This document shows positions 42,474-52,238 of a stretch of 64,000 nucleotides of DNA, one piece after another. Location: positions 744,001-808,000 of the forward strand of contig NZ_CP073696.1 of the NCBI RefSeq assembly GCF_025264645.1, read 5' to 3'. Origin of the DNA: Edaphobacter lichenicola. Its GTDB lineage: Bacteria; Acidobacteriota; Terriglobia; Terriglobales; Acidobacteriaceae. Made by a program: the position numbers and the translations under genes. Every line of letters starts with the position of its first letter. Position 1 is the stretch's first letter. A model generated the notes under the pieces. It was not told the origin of the DNA, ran no database searches, and saw only the letters and a list, made by a program, of their open reading frames with translations.

Positions 42474-44474
42474 TCAGTACTTTGGCGGGAGTCCGGTTGC
42501 TTTGATGATGGCGCGATAGCGCTCGTCGGAGTGGAGGAAGTCGTAGGCTGGGTCGTCCTGAATCCAGAGGAGCGCCGGGTTGTGCTCCCGTAGGGCTGCT
42601 TCGAGGTAGGAGAGAGTTTTTTCCTTTTGGCCGAGCTGCGCGTATTGCAACGCGAAATCGACAGGCGAAACGTATTTCTTCAAGGCTTGTTGCTTGAGCT
42701 GGCTTATCCGCCAAAGGATGAGGGCGGAGTAGCCGCCTTTCTGGTATGTCTGGTGGATGATTGCGGCAGTATCCTTGTCGCCGGACAGGAGCGTGGCCTT
42801 CTCCCATTCTTCGGCGGCCTGCTTCAGGTCGCCTTTGCGGCGGGAGGTGTCGCATAAGAACCAATGCAGCGTGGGATCCTGAGGCGTGGTTGCGAGTCGT
42901 TGGAGGTTGTCGGTTATTGCGGCGTCGTACTGTCGGGCCTCGGTGTATGCGTGCACCATGCCGTAGGGCCGTTCAAATGGATCCAGTTCCATCGCCTTTT
43001 TCTGGAGTTGAATTGCTTCCTCATTGCGGTTGAGGAGGATGTACATCTTGGAGCGGAAGTGGTATCCCTCGGCGTAACGGGGATCGAGCTCAACCGCGCG
43101 GCGGAGCTCACGGTCGGCTTGCGTGAAATCCCAGGGGTCTATGAGGAGCATGGCTCCGAGCACGAGGTGGGCTTCGGGGAGCGAGTCGTCGAGTGCGACC
43201 GCTTTACGGGCGGCGTCGAGTCCAGCGCCTAAATATTTGGGGTCGATTTCGCCACCGAGGATGCCCTGACCGTAGTACATCGAAAGGCCAGCCCAGCCGA
43301 GGGCGTAGTCAGGTTGCAGCTCGGTCGCTTTTTTGAAGTACTTGCCGGCTTCTTCGTTATCGCCTGTGAACCAGATGTAGCGTCCACGCAGGTAGGCGTC
43401 GTGGGCTTCGGAACTGATGTAACGAGCGGGTGCGCGTTGGGGAATGGCGGTGCCGAGCTGCTTTGCGATGGTTTGTGCGGCTTCGCCTGGGAGCGTGACG
43501 ATGTCGTTTGCGTTGCGGTCGTAGCTCTCGGCCCAGAGGTGGGTGTCGGTGGGTGCCTGGATGAGCTGGATGGTCATGTGGACTTTGTCGCCGGTGCGGG
43601 CGATGGAGCCTTCGAGGATGCCGTCGACGCCGAGTTCGCGGGCGATCTCGGGGAGGGGGCGGTGCGCGCCTTTGTACTGCATGGCGGAGGTTCGAGAGAC
43701 GATGCGGAGGGTGGAGTTCTTCGCGAGCATGGTGGTGAGCTCGTCGGTCATGCCGTCGGCGAAGTAGTTTTGCGCGGGGTCGCCGGAGAGGTTGTCGAGA
43801 GGAAGGACAGCGAGGGATGTGATTTTGGGTGGTGTGGCGAGGGAGCGATTGCGCATGGTGCGTGTGACGAGACCAATCGCGATGAGGAGAAGAGCGAGCG
43901 CGGCTGATGCGAAGATCCAGAATCGAAGGCGTGAGTTGGGTGAAGGCGGTTCGACTCTCCTGTTGGGTGGCTCCGCTCCTTCGATCTGCGGTTCTGCGTT
44001 GTTGGGTGCCGTCGGATCTCGAAGCAGGGAAGTACCGTTCGAGGTGGGAGCCGATTTGATATCGCCGATTCTTCGGTTCCTGTTTTCCAATGGCGACTGT
44101 TGGCTCTGTTCCTGCGTCGATGGTGTCGGAACTTCGACGACCGATTGTATGAATCGGTAGCCCTGTTTGGGCAGGGTGTCGACGAAGGTGGGGTTGGAGG
44201 CGCTGTCATTCAGGACGGAGCGGATCTGGCGAATGCAGAAGTTGAGGCTTTGATCGAGATCGACGTAGACGCCGTCTCCCCAGACATAATCACTTATCTC
44301 TTCGCGCGTAACGATGTTCGGAGCGCGCGCAATGAGGAGTTCCAAGACGCGGAACGGTTGAGGTTGAAGCTTGAGCGCGATTCCGTTTCTAGACAGGACG
44401 CCGCGCTTGGGGTCCAGTTCATAGTCCCCAAAGCGAACGGCAGACAGTAGGTCTCGCTGCTTGCTCTCGAACAT
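42474..44474 (-). CDS. CadC-like winged-helix receptor with TPR domain
   Basis: 666 residues. The N-terminal OmpR-type winged helix (about 10-105) ends in LPKQGYRFI. A linker leads to one transmembrane helix (about 175-193). The extracytoplasmic part begins with a TolB-like domain (SLAVLPLDNLSGD and YFADGMTDELTTMLA, about 205-345) and continues with six or more TPR units (ATELQPDYALGWAG, AVELDPRYAEGYHF and others). It is a one-component membrane regulator of the type common in Acidobacteria. The start at 44474 begins the winged helix; the frame is open to 44639. Target genes are unknown. Confidence 0.87.
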   Translation of the reverse strand: MFESKQRDLLSAVRFGDYELDPKRGVLSRNGIALKLQPQPFRVLELLIARAPNIVTREEISDYVWGDGVYVDLDQSLNFCIRQIRSVLNDSASNPTFVDTLPKQGYRFIQSVVEVPTPSTQEQSQQSPLENRNRRIGDIKSAPTSNGTSLLRDPTAPNNAEPQIEGAEPPNRRVEPPSPNSRLRFWIFASAALALLLIAIGLVTRTMRNRSLATPPKITSLAVLPLDNLSGDPAQNYFADGMTDELTTMLAKNSTLRIVSRTSAMQYKGAHRPLPEIARELGVDGILEGSIARTGDKVHMTIQLIQAPTDTHLWAESYDRNANDIVTLPGEAAQTIAKQLGTAIPQRAPARYISSEAHDAYLRGRYIWFTGDNEEAGKYFKKATELQPDYALGWAGLSMYYGQGILGGEIDPKYLGAGLDAARKAVALDDSLPEAHLVLGAMLLIDPWDFTQADRELRRAVELDPRYAEGYHFRSKMYILLNRNEEAIQLQKKAMELDPFERPYGMVHAYTEARQYDAAITDNLQRLATTPQDPTLHWFLCDTSRRKGDLKQAAEEWEKATLLSGDKDTAAIIHQTYQKGGYSALILWRISQLKQQALKKYVSPVDFALQYAQLGQKEKTLSYLEAALREHNPALLWIQDDPAYDFLHSDERYRAIIKATGLPPKY

Positions 44475-44555
44475 TGGAAGATGATTATAGTGCTCTCCGT
44501 TGAATCGGCTCGGACGATCCGGCGATTTGAAGAGGGCGGTTCGCGTTGCGAAGAA

Positions 44556-44628
44556 CCCACCCTTTGCGATGAGACTGCAAAGGATGGGCCACCCGATTCT
44601 TTGCAGATGGGTCACCCGACTCTTTGCA
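44556..44628 (+). repeat. CCCACCCTTTGC hairpin and 23-base tandem repeat, copy 1
   Basis: CCCACCCTTTGC (44556-44567) pairs with GCAAAGGATGGG (44577-44588), one mismatch in twelve. Two direct 23-base units follow at 44583-44605 and 44606-44628, each starting GATGGG, differing at two bases. A second copy of the hairpin is at 54121. Confidence 0.8.
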
Positions 44629-44770
44629 GTGTGATGCAACCGCTTGTCTTCAGGCGGGTTGGCTCCTCAGGTGAGATGAGGAATACCTCATGGTGAACTC
44701 ATGACGGAATTCGGGTGGTGGGTGCTAGGTTCTCCCCGTCGGCAAGAGTCGGCGTCAAAGGAGAATTGTT

Positions 44771-45427
44771 ATGAGACTGAAGTTCAGCGCACTTACCGTG
44801 GCTCTTGGAGTGGTCGCCTTGGGAACGAGCTTTGCACCGGTCGCGAGAGCGGGGTGTGGTTTTAACCCGGGTATTCAAGCGAAGGGTAGCTTGAAACCGA
44901 TGGCTTATGTTCTGGGTTCGGGGTTGACCTGGGCAGACGCTCAGGATCCGCCTGCACAGAATCCGATCGTAGGGCTCTGGCGGGTCAAGGTACTTTCGCG
45001 TGGCAACCAGGCGTTCGGGATCCCGGACTACACTGTGCTGGACCAGGGGTTTTCAGCCTGGCACAGCGATGGAACTGAGATTCTGAACTCGGGACGCGAT
45101 CCTGTGACGACGAACTTCTGCCTTGGGACGTGGAAGCAGGTAGGGGCTTCGAGCTATAAACTCGCGCACTACACGATGAGCTGGACCGGCCTCACTGTGG
45201 ATGCGAAGGGGAACATCGTGGTGAATCCAAAGACCAAGGAACCACTGAATACCTATATTGGTCCTGGGTATATCCAGGAGATTGTCAGCATCGATCCGGC
45301 AGGCGCTACTTTCCGGGGTAGTTTCAGCGTCGAGCAGTTCGACCAGAACGGCAAATCGCAGTATGTGCTGAATGGCGACCTCTTCGGAACAAAGATTACA
45401 ACGGACAGTCCCACGTTCTTCCAGTAG
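44771..45427 (+). CDS. secreted lipocalin-like protein, unknown function
   Basis: 218 residues with a signal peptide cleaved at ARA-GCGF. The mature part is beta-rich with VGLWRVKVLS near 68 and a DNG-like GKSQYVLNGDLFG close to the end, as in acidobacterial lipocalin-like or 'nuclear transport factor-like' surface proteins of unknown role. AAGGAG precedes the ATG. A hairpin with arms GGCCCG/CGGGCC follows at about 45437-45466. No operon partner is seen. Confidence 0.75.
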   Translation: MRLKFSALTVALGVVALGTSFAPVARAGCGFNPGIQAKGSLKPMAYVLGSGLTWADAQDPPAQNPIVGLWRVKVLSRGNQAFGIPDYTVLDQGFSAWHSDGTEILNSGRDPVTTNFCLGTWKQVGASSYKLAHYTMSWTGLTVDAKGNIVVNPKTKEPLNTYIGPGYIQEIVSIDPAGATFRGSFSVEQFDQNGKSQYVLNGDLFGTKITTDSPTFFQ

Positions 45428-45525
45428 ATGCAGCATGGCCCGAAGGTAGTGGACCACCTCCGGGCCTGGACTTGACGCAGTTGCTGATGGGCGTCGGGCT
45501 ATGGCGATTTTTCTTATGGTGTGAA

Positions 45526-45560
45526 GAGTGCAGACGCAGATTCCTACGGGAATGACAAAG
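45526..45560 (+). repeat. CGCAGATTCC / GGGAATGACAA element
   Basis: GACGCAGATTCCTACGGGA followed by ATGACAAAG; a hairpin ATTCC-tac-GGGAAT at its core. Same family as at 40556. Confidence 0.65.
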
Positions 45561-45595
45561 AGGGACGACGACGCGATACCGACTTCGGGGTTGCT

Positions 45596-46330
45596 CTAGT
45601 CGTTGCGGATGTCGAGGGAGCCCATGCCTACGTTGATTTCGAGTGATCCAGAGCCGGTGCCTGCGTATTCTTTGCTGACGACGAAGTGTCCGTCGTGGCC
45701 CCCGGGGCGATGATCGTGGAGCGTGCCCATGCCAACGTTGACTTCCATCTTGGAGTAGCTCTTGTCGTTGTCGAGGACAAGCTGCATGTGGCCCATGCCG
45801 ACGTTGATCTCGCGGTTGCCGGCGCTGCCGGTGGCGTTGAAGTCCAGATTGCCGTCGCCGAGGTTGAATTCGTTTGAGGAGTTCGGCCCCATAGGCATGG
45901 TGAGGGTTACGGCGGCGTGGGCTGCCTTGGGGAATTTGAGTTGAATGACGCCGGTGTCGGGCTGGACGCGGAGGGTCTGGATGTAGTCGGCGACGGTATA
46001 GCTTTTTGATTGGGTGTTGAGTTCGACGGTGAGCTTGAGTTGTTTGGCGTTGGGATCGGTGCGAAGGCGGAGGTCGGCGCGACAGATGTGCACGGTGAGC
46101 TTTCCGCTGCTGTCGAAGGGGCGCGCGAATTCAAGGTGATGCGGATTGAGGATGTCGGTGGAGATGCTGGCAAAGTCGTGTGTGATGACGGGCTTGTCGT
46201 CGTCGCCGCAGTCCATGGATGGGGTGTGCGGCTCGGATTCGGGCTTCGTCTGGGCGATGACCTTTACGGCGTAGGCGGGGAGGGTGAGTGCGAGGGCGAA
46301 GGTGAGGACGTACCAGAGTGATTTACGCAT
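45596..46330 (-). CDS. secreted protein with INVGMG repeats (LiaF/DUF4097-like)
   Basis: 244 residues with a signal peptide. The C-terminal half carries three near-identical strands: REINVGMGHMQL, MEVNVGMGTLHD and LEINVGMGSLDI, plus a weaker FNLGDGNLDFN. This is the right-handed beta pattern of LiaF/DUF4097-type putative adhesins. AGGAGAG precedes the ATG at 46330; the frame is open to 46534 only because it crosses a repeat. Probably an envelope sensor or anchor of unknown partner. Confidence 0.75.
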   Translation of the reverse strand: MRKSLWYVLTFALALTLPAYAVKVIAQTKPESEPHTPSMDCGDDDKPVITHDFASISTDILNPHHLEFARPFDSSGKLTVHICRADLRLRTDPNAKQLKLTVELNTQSKSYTVADYIQTLRVQPDTGVIQLKFPKAAHAAVTLTMPMGPNSSNEFNLGDGNLDFNATGSAGNREINVGMGHMQLVLDNDKSYSKMEVNVGMGTLHDHRPGGHDGHFVVSKEYAGTGSGSLEINVGMGSLDIRND

Positions 46331-46434
46331 GGGGCTCTCCTGGACTCTCCTGGGGACTGATGGTGAGTACGTGATGTGGTGACTGGAGGTTCCTTTGGCG
46401 GGGTATTTTGTTGGCTGAGAACAGGCAACGGCAA

Positions 46435-46472
46435 GGACAACAGCAGATCCCCTTCGGGGATGACAACAAGAA
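46435..46472 (+). repeat. GCAGATCCCC / GGGGATGACAACA element
   Basis: The cleanest copy: hairpin ATCCCC-ttc-GGGGAT within CAGATCCCCTTCGGGGATG, followed by ACAACAAG. Confidence 0.75.
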
Positions 46473-46480
46473 AGGCAACC

Positions 46481-46533
46481 GCGACAGCAGATTTCTTCCG
46501 CTTCGACTTTGCTCAGGGTGCGGAATGACAACA
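46481..46533 (+). repeat. longer TTCTTCCGCTTCGAC / GGAATGACAACA element
   Basis: GACAGCAGATTTCTTCCG, a CTTCGACTTTGCTCAGGG core and CGGAATGACAACAAG. It lies nine bases after the previous copy in the same orientation. Confidence 0.6.
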
Positions 46534-46541
46534 AGCGGTGG

Positions 46542-48287
46542 TCAGGGTTTGGGGCGGAGGTGTTGGAGGAGAGCTTCTGCGGTGGGCTGGGTGTTGAGGA
46601 TGTCGGCGGGGGTGAGCCAGGCGCGGCGAAGCTGGGTGATACCGTAACGCATCTGGTCGAGCTCTTCGGTGGCGTGTGCGTCGGTGTCGACTACTATTTT
46701 GCAGCCGTGCTGTTTGGCGAGGCGGAGATGGAGATCGTTGAGATCGGCGCGGGCGGGGCTGGCGTTGTGTTCTACGGCTACGCCTAGCTTGGCGGCTTGC
46801 TTGAGGATGGTGTCGATGTTGATGGCGTAGGGCTCGCGACCGAGGACCTTGCGGCCGGTGGGGTGGCCGAGGATGCGGACGTAGGGGTTTTCGATGGCCC
46901 GGAGGACGCGGGCGGTCATCTCTTCTGCGGGTTGGTTGAAGTGGGAGTGGACGCTGGCAACGACGATGTCCATCTGGGCGAGGGTGGAGTCGTCGAGGTC
47001 GAGGGCGCCGTCGGCGAGGATGTCGACTTCGATGCCGGGGAGGATGCGGATGCGGCCTTCCATTTCGGCGTCGACTTCGCGGATGCGCTTGACGTGGGCC
47101 AGGGCGCGGGCGTCGTCTAGGCCGTTGGTCATGGCGAGGTTTTTGCTGTGGTCGGTGATAGCGATGTACTTCAGGCCGCGGGCGAGGGCCGCTTCGGCCA
47201 TCTGACGGATGGTGTCGCGGCCGTCGGTGGCGTTGGTGTGCATGTGGAGGTCGCCGCGGATGTCGGCTATTGTGATGAGCTGCGGGAGGGTGTGATTGGC
47301 CGCTGCGTCGAGTTCGCCACCGTTTTCGCGGAGCTCGGGTGGGATGTAGTCGAGGTCAAGGGCGTTGTAGATGGCCTCTTCTGATTCGGAGGCGACGATC
47401 TTGTTGTCTTCGAGGCGGAGGAGGGCGTATTCGCTGAGGGTGAGGCCGCGTTTGATGGCGCGCTGGCGGAGGGCGACGTTGTGCATCTTGCTGCCGGTGA
47501 AGTATTGCAGGGCGGCTCCGTAGCTGGAGCGGGGGAGGAGGCGGACGTCGACCTGGAGGTTGTTGCGGAGGGTGAAGGAGACTTTGTTCTGGCCTTTTGC
47601 GATGAGCTTGTCGATGAGAGGGAGATTGGCGACGTGCTCGACCGCTGCGGAGACGACGTCGGGTTCGCAGGCGGGACCGGTGGCGAGGAGGTCGAGGTCG
47701 CCGACGGTCTCGCGGCCTCGGCGGAGGGAGCCGGCGGGGGTGATCTCGTCGATGCCGGGGAAGGCGCGGATGAGGTTGGAGATGGTGTCGGCGTACTGCT
47801 GGGCCTTGTCGATGCGGAAGCGGCTGGAGTTTTTGCGGTGGTCTTCGATGCCCTTGAGGAGCTTGGTGACGAACTTCTCGCCCATGCGGGGGAGCTTGGT
47901 GAGGTGGCCGGCTTTGGCCGCGGCTTCGAGGCCGTCGATGTCGCATACTTGGCAGGAAGACCAGACGAGGGCTACAGTTTTTGGACCCATGCCCGGGAGG
48001 CGCAGGAGTTCGAGCATGGTGGGTTTGTACTTTTGCAGGAGCTCTTCGCGGAGCGGCATGGTGCCGGTGGTGAGGAGGGCCTGGATGTTGGCGACCATGC
48101 CCTTGCCAATGCCGGGGATGGCGAGGAGTTGTTTGGGGTCGTCGGCCAGGGTGGAGAGCTGTGTGGTCTGCTGTTCTACCGCTTCGGCGGCTCGACGATA
48201 GGAGCGGATGCGGAAGGTATCAGCTGCGTCGATCTCGAGGAGGGAGGCAGTTTCGTCGAGAAGGCGGGCGATCGAGATATTGTCCAT
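46542..48287 (-). CDS. polX: DNA polymerase X / 3'-5' exonuclease
   Basis: 581 residues of bacterial PolX. Helix-hairpin-helix motifs (IPGIGKGMV and LPGMGPKTV) lie in the first 110 residues. The polymerase palm has [16 protein letters not shown] and VDVRLLP with the metal-binding aspartates. A PHP exonuclease domain begins with [11 protein letters not shown] (about 343) and includes GIEVDI, SVHSHF and DTDAH. It fills short gaps in base-excision repair and removes 3' mismatches. Full length; Pol and PHP catalytic residues appear intact. Confidence 0.95.
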   Translation of the reverse strand: MDNISIARLLDETASLLEIDAADTFRIRSYRRAAEAVEQQTTQLSTLADDPKQLLAIPGIGKGMVANIQALLTTGTMPLREELLQKYKPTMLELLRLPGMGPKTVALVWSSCQVCDIDGLEAAAKAGHLTKLPRMGEKFVTKLLKGIEDHRKNSSRFRIDKAQQYADTISNLIRAFPGIDEITPAGSLRRGRETVGDLDLLATGPACEPDVVSAAVEHVANLPLIDKLIAKGQNKVSFTLRNNLQVDVRLLPRSSYGAALQYFTGSKMHNVALRQRAIKRGLTLSEYALLRLEDNKIVASESEEAIYNALDLDYIPPELRENGGELDAAANHTLPQLITIADIRGDLHMHTNATDGRDTIRQMAEAALARGLKYIAITDHSKNLAMTNGLDDARALAHVKRIREVDAEMEGRIRILPGIEVDILADGALDLDDSTLAQMDIVVASVHSHFNQPAEEMTARVLRAIENPYVRILGHPTGRKVLGREPYAINIDTILKQAAKLGVAVEHNASPARADLNDLHLRLAKQHGCKIVVDTDAHATEELDQMRYGITQLRRAWLTPADILNTQPTAEALLQHLRPKP

Positions 48288-48415
48288 GAGTATTCGTCAG
48301 CGGCCGGTGAGGCCACTGAGCAAGTATGCAACATTGTCTGGAGGAAAGGCAGAAAGAGGCAGGCCGAGCCGGGGCCCATGTTGTAGCTCTCGGCGCTGAC
48401 TGAAAAAGTTGAAGA

Positions 48416-48637
48416 CTAAGGTGCCACTTCTTTCAGGCGCGCTACCTGGTCGGCCTGGGGACCTTTGGTGCCTTGGATGATGTCGAACTCTACCTCATCG
48501 CCTTCTTTGAGGCTTTTATAGCCTTCGCGCTGGATAGAGCTGTAGTGAACGAAGACGTCTGCTCCGCCTTCGCGGCCTAAAAATCCGTAGCCCTTTGCGT
48601 TGTTGAACCACTTCACTGTGCCCTTGTATTGTGCCAC
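48416..48637 (-). CDS. cold-shock domain protein
   Basis: 73 residues with RNP1 KGYGFLG and RNP2 VFVHYSSI; a CspA-type OB fold that binds single-stranded RNA/DNA. GTG at 48637 is chosen because AGGGGAG lies upstream and the protein then begins [10 protein letters not shown]; a longer frame reaches 48700. The upstream stretch to 48755 may be a structured leader, but I did not find a clear cold-shock box. Confidence 0.93.
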   Translation of the reverse strand: MAQYKGTVKWFNNAKGYGFLGREGGADVFVHYSSIQREGYKSLKEGDEVEFDIIQGTKGPQADQVARLKEVAP

Positions 48638-48928
48638 TTGAGCCGCTCCCCTTCGTACCTCGTATTGAGCGTCGACTGCCGCGAAGTGAAAGTACTTCAA
48701 CGGTAGCGCCGTTCAAAGACTGTGACGCAAACGGAGTGACGCGAGTTTTCTGCATTGGGTGGCGGATGTCTACTTTTTGAAGATAATCCTGAGCTGGTTA
48801 CTTGCGTGCTCAGTGGTTATTTCCAACATTGTTACGCGGTCACAGATATAGAAGGATTTGTGGGTACTGATTTCACACGGTACGTAGCGCTGCGGCGGTG
48901 CAGGGCTCGCAGCGGAGTGGTGTTCGGG

Positions 48929-49603
48929 TCAGAGGCGGCCGGAGCGTCGGGCAGCGTCGTAGAGCATGAGGCCGATGAGGGTTTTACCGTCGTGGATCTT
49001 GTTTGTGGCGACGAGTGCCAGAGCTTCCGAGAGAGGCATGCGGAGGACCTCGATCTGCTCATCGATTTCGGGAGTGGCTTCGCCTTCGCGGATGTCGCGA
49101 GCGAGATAGATCTGCATCCACTCGCCGAGGAAGCCGGGGCTGGCGAAGTACTTTGTCAACAGCGTCCAGCGTTTGGCCCGGTAGCCGGTCTCTTCGATCA
49201 TCTCGCGTTTGGCAGCGGCGAGGGTCGATTCGCCGGGTTCGACGCGGCCAGCGGGGAGTTCGAGGAGGAACTGGCCGGCGGCGTGGCGATACTGGCGCTC
49301 GAGGATGATGTCGGGGTCGTCGGGGTTGCGGGACTGGTCGACGGCGAGGATGACGACGGAGCCGTTGTGACGGATGACGTCGCGGGTGTTGAGATGGCCG
49401 CCGGGCTCTTCAACCTTGTCGGTGTAGACGTCGAAGACTTTGCCTTTGTAGGAGAGTTTGGAGGAGATGAGGCGGGATTTCTTTGTGTTGGCTGGGGATT
49501 TTTTGATGGCGATGGCGGCGGTGGGCTGGTTTTGAAGAGCGATTTCAGCGGACTTGGCAGTCTTGGCAGATTGTTTTGCGGGCTTCTTTATTTGGGCGGC
49601 CAT
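48929..49603 (-). CDS. Nudix hydrolase, ADP-ribose pyrophosphatase-like
   Basis: 224 residues. The Nudix box G-x5-E-x7-REUxEExGU is complete (GRVEPGESTLAAAKREMIEE then TGY), preceded by FLLELPAG as in NudF/YqkG ADP-ribose pyrophosphatases. A Lys/Ala-rich tail of about 40 residues precedes the domain; a later start is possible at a residue near 45, but no better ribosome-binding site is seen. It clears ADP-ribose and related nucleotides. Divergent from bshC with a 118-base gap. Confidence 0.9.
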   Translation of the reverse strand: MAAQIKKPAKQSAKTAKSAEIALQNQPTAAIAIKKSPANTKKSRLISSKLSYKGKVFDVYTDKVEEPGGHLNTRDVIRHNGSVVILAVDQSRNPDDPDIILERQYRHAAGQFLLELPAGRVEPGESTLAAAKREMIEETGYRAKRWTLLTKYFASPGFLGEWMQIYLARDIREGEATPEIDEQIEVLRMPLSEALALVATNKIHDGKTLIGLMLYDAARRSGRL

Positions 49604-49721
49604 GAGGCTAAAGTATCATCCTGCATCTAGACTTGGGTGACGGGCATCCAACGGAGAGTGCGGAAATTTTCTGTTGCCTGCTGCGGGTCGTTGCGGTTGA
49701 TGAGATCGAGGATAGTTCTGG

Positions 49722-51350
49722 ATGAACGTTGAGTGTTTTCCCGTCACGGTGTTGCCGCATGTGTCGCAGATCTATCGCGATTATCTTGCGATGGACGAAC
49801 ACGAGACTGTGCGGCAGTGGTACGGGGCGGAGGCGTTTGCCGGAAAGTGGATAGGGAAGGGTGTGCCGGTGGGGCATGCCGATGCGTTGGCTGATTTGTT
49901 GGGGCGGCAGGCGATTGAGTTTGGCGCGGGAGATGCCGCGAAGGCGAATATTGAGAAGTTGCGGGCGGGAGCTCGTGCGGTGGTGACGGGTCAGCAGGTG
50001 GTGCTGTTTGGTGGGCCGCTGTTGACGATTTTGAAGGCGGCAACGGCGGTGGCGCGGGCGAAGGACGCGACGAAGGCTACGGGCGTTGAGCATGTGCCGG
50101 TGTTCTGGATGGCGACGGAGGACCATGATCTGGAAGAGGTGGATCAGGTTTCGTTGCTGACGAAGACCTCGGTGGAGACGCTGCGTGCGGGGTTGAAGGT
50201 TGCGCATGCAGTGCCAGTGGGCGGAGTGGTTCCGGGGCCGGAGATGGCTGCGGTGCTGGATCGGGTGAGCGAACTGCTGGAGTTTGCACCGGTGAGCGAT
50301 TGGCTGCGGGAGTGTTATGAGCCTGCCGGGGAGGCGAGACCGACGCTTGCGCTGGCGTTCGGGCGGTTGATTACGAAGATCTTCGCGGAGCAGGGGCTGG
50401 TGGTGATGGATGCGGCTTCGCGAGAGTTTCATGCGCTGGGAGCGAAGACGCTTCGATGTGCGATCGAATATGCGGTGGAGTTGCAGGACGCGTTGATTCA
50501 ACGGAGTGAAGAGCTGGTGGCGGCCGGGTATCACGCGCAGGTGCTGGTGGCTAAAGGTGGCTCGATGCTGTTTCTGCTGGATGAGGTGACTGGGGAGCGG
50601 GTCGCTCTGCGGCGGGTGGCATCGGAGGGTAAGGATGGTCAGTGGAAGGCTGGGGCGCGCGTTTATTCTACGGCGGAGTTGCTGAAGATTTTGGAGACGC
50701 AGCCAGAGAGGCTGAGCCCGAATGCGCTGCTGCGGCCGGTGTTTCAGGATACGTTGCTGCCGACTGCGGCTTATGTGGGTGGGCCTGCAGAGATCGCTTA
50801 CTTTGCGCAGAGCGCGGTTTTGTATGAGGCGATATTGGGTCGGATTACGCCGGTGCTGCCGCGGTTGAGCGCGACGCTGCTGGAGCCGGCGATTGCGACG
50901 GTGATGGATAAGGATGAGGTGCAGTTGCCGGATGCGATGACGACGTCAGAGGCGCTGGCGCAGAGGCTGGGGGCGCGGGCGATGCCGATTGAGGGCAAGC
51001 GCAAGCTGGCTGCGGTGGGGAATGCTGTTGAGGTGGAGCTTGCTGCGTTGACGGAGTACTTGGCGGGGATGGATGAGTCGCTGGGTCGCGCGGCGAAGGT
51101 GTCGGGGTCGAAGATGCGGTACCAGATGAATCGGCTGCGGAGGATGGCGGCGACGTTTGAGCTGCAGAAAGAGGCCAGTCTGTTGAAGCATGCGCAGGCG
51201 ATTACGCTGAATGTGTTTCCGGGTGGGCATCCGCAGGAGCGTGTGGTGGCGGGGGTTTGGTTTATGGCGCGCTATGGGGATGGGTTGGTGGAGAAGCTGG
51301 TGGGGGTTGCGGGAAATCAGTGTCCGGGGCATGTGGTGGTGCGGCTGTAA
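49722..51350 (+). CDS. bshC: bacillithiol ligase BshC
   Basis: 542 residues. The opening FPVTVLPHVSQIYRDYLAM and TGQQVVLFGGPLLTILKA (about 85-102), then VFWMATEDHDLEEV (about 127), are signature regions of the cysteine-adding enzyme of bacillithiol synthesis. It joins cysteine to glucosaminyl-malate. bshA and bshB are not in the window. Length is normal for the family. GAGG lies ten bases before the ATG. Confidence 0.95.
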   Translation: MNVECFPVTVLPHVSQIYRDYLAMDEHETVRQWYGAEAFAGKWIGKGVPVGHADALADLLGRQAIEFGAGDAAKANIEKLRAGARAVVTGQQVVLFGGPLLTILKAATAVARAKDATKATGVEHVPVFWMATEDHDLEEVDQVSLLTKTSVETLRAGLKVAHAVPVGGVVPGPEMAAVLDRVSELLEFAPVSDWLRECYEPAGEARPTLALAFGRLITKIFAEQGLVVMDAASREFHALGAKTLRCAIEYAVELQDALIQRSEELVAAGYHAQVLVAKGGSMLFLLDEVTGERVALRRVASEGKDGQWKAGARVYSTAELLKILETQPERLSPNALLRPVFQDTLLPTAAYVGGPAEIAYFAQSAVLYEAILGRITPVLPRLSATLLEPAIATVMDKDEVQLPDAMTTSEALAQRLGARAMPIEGKRKLAAVGNAVEVELAALTEYLAGMDESLGRAAKVSGSKMRYQMNRLRRMAATFELQKEASLLKHAQAITLNVFPGGHPQERVVAGVWFMARYGDGLVEKLVGVAGNQCPGHVVVRL

Positions 51351-51396
51351 CGGTCTTAGTGTCTCTGGTCGGAGCTCATTAATGCAAAAGCGAAAT

Positions 51397-51441
51397 GCGG
51401 GGGGTCTCTCCACTCCGCTGCGCTCCGGTCGAGATGACAAC
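51397..51441 (+). repeat. CTCCGCTGCGCTCCGG / GAGATGACAAC element
   Basis: GGTCTCTCCACTCCGCTGCG, CTCCGGTCGAG and ATGACAAC. The arms GGTCTC/GAGAT and the final ATGACAAC tie it to the dispersed family. Confidence 0.5.
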
Positions 51442-51549
51442 TTTGTTCTGTCGAGAAGACGATTTTAAGGATCAGGATAAATGAGTGGCGCTTTGCTTAT
51501 TCGCTAAGCTTTGCTGGCGGTTTTAGAATGGGTGGATGAGGTGTGCGTG

Positions 51550-51858
51550 ATGGGATTGAGCGATCAGCCGTTTGAGGTGATGTGTCCGGATTGTGGGGGG
51601 ATGTTGAAGGTGGATCCGGTGACGCGGTCGGTGATTGCGCATACGTCGGCGCCGAAGAAGAAGATGTTTGAGGACTTTGGCGAGGCGGCGAAGGCGCTGC
51701 GCGATGCGGATGCGCGGAGGGATTCGATCTTTCAGCAGAGCGTGGATGCGCAGAAGAACAAGGATGATGTGCTGGCGAAGAAGTTTGCCGAGGCGGTGAA
51801 GAAGGCGAAGGAGACTCCGCTGACGGATCGGCCGTTGAGGGACTTCGATCTGGATTAG
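51550..51858 (+). CDS. small zinc-ribbon-like protein
   Basis: 102 residues. CPDCGG near 11 resembles half a zinc ribbon; the rest is a charged helix with many K, A and D residues. I recognise no named family, though similar short proteins occur in Acidobacteria. The ATG at 51550 has GAGGTG upstream. Function unknown. Confidence 0.7.
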   Translation: MGLSDQPFEVMCPDCGGMLKVDPVTRSVIAHTSAPKKKMFEDFGEAAKALRDADARRDSIFQQSVDAQKNKDDVLAKKFAEAVKKAKETPLTDRPLRDFDLD

Positions 51859-52238
51859 TTCCATGGTGATTTATGCACGAGACGTCCGGGGAAGAAGCTG
51901 CTACCGATATTAATCCTGATTCCGTAGATGGTGTTGGTTTGGAGGAGGAGCGATCCTATCGCATAGGAACATAGCTTCGCCGGTCCAGTACGTTGCGTTT
52001 TTGGCTGAGTGGGAGCCCGCTTTGCGACCGGTCTCCCAATCAGCAGGGATATCACTGGCTCAAGTAAATTGTCGGATATTGTGAAGGTCCATCCATGGAT
52101 GGTGAAACTATAGGTTGCGATCGTTCGAATTCCTATGACCAGTTTAAGTAATTCTTATATAGCCACCGAACGAGAATGAAGAGATGGAGTTGCGGTGGGC
52201 GATTAGGAGTGGCGCGTCAGAGACGGTAGACTGAAGAA
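51859..52238. other. 380-base intergenic region, nothing recognised
   Basis: A moderately AT-rich spacer upstream of the ABC-F gene. No frame, hairpin terminator or RNA was identified. Confidence 0.5.
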
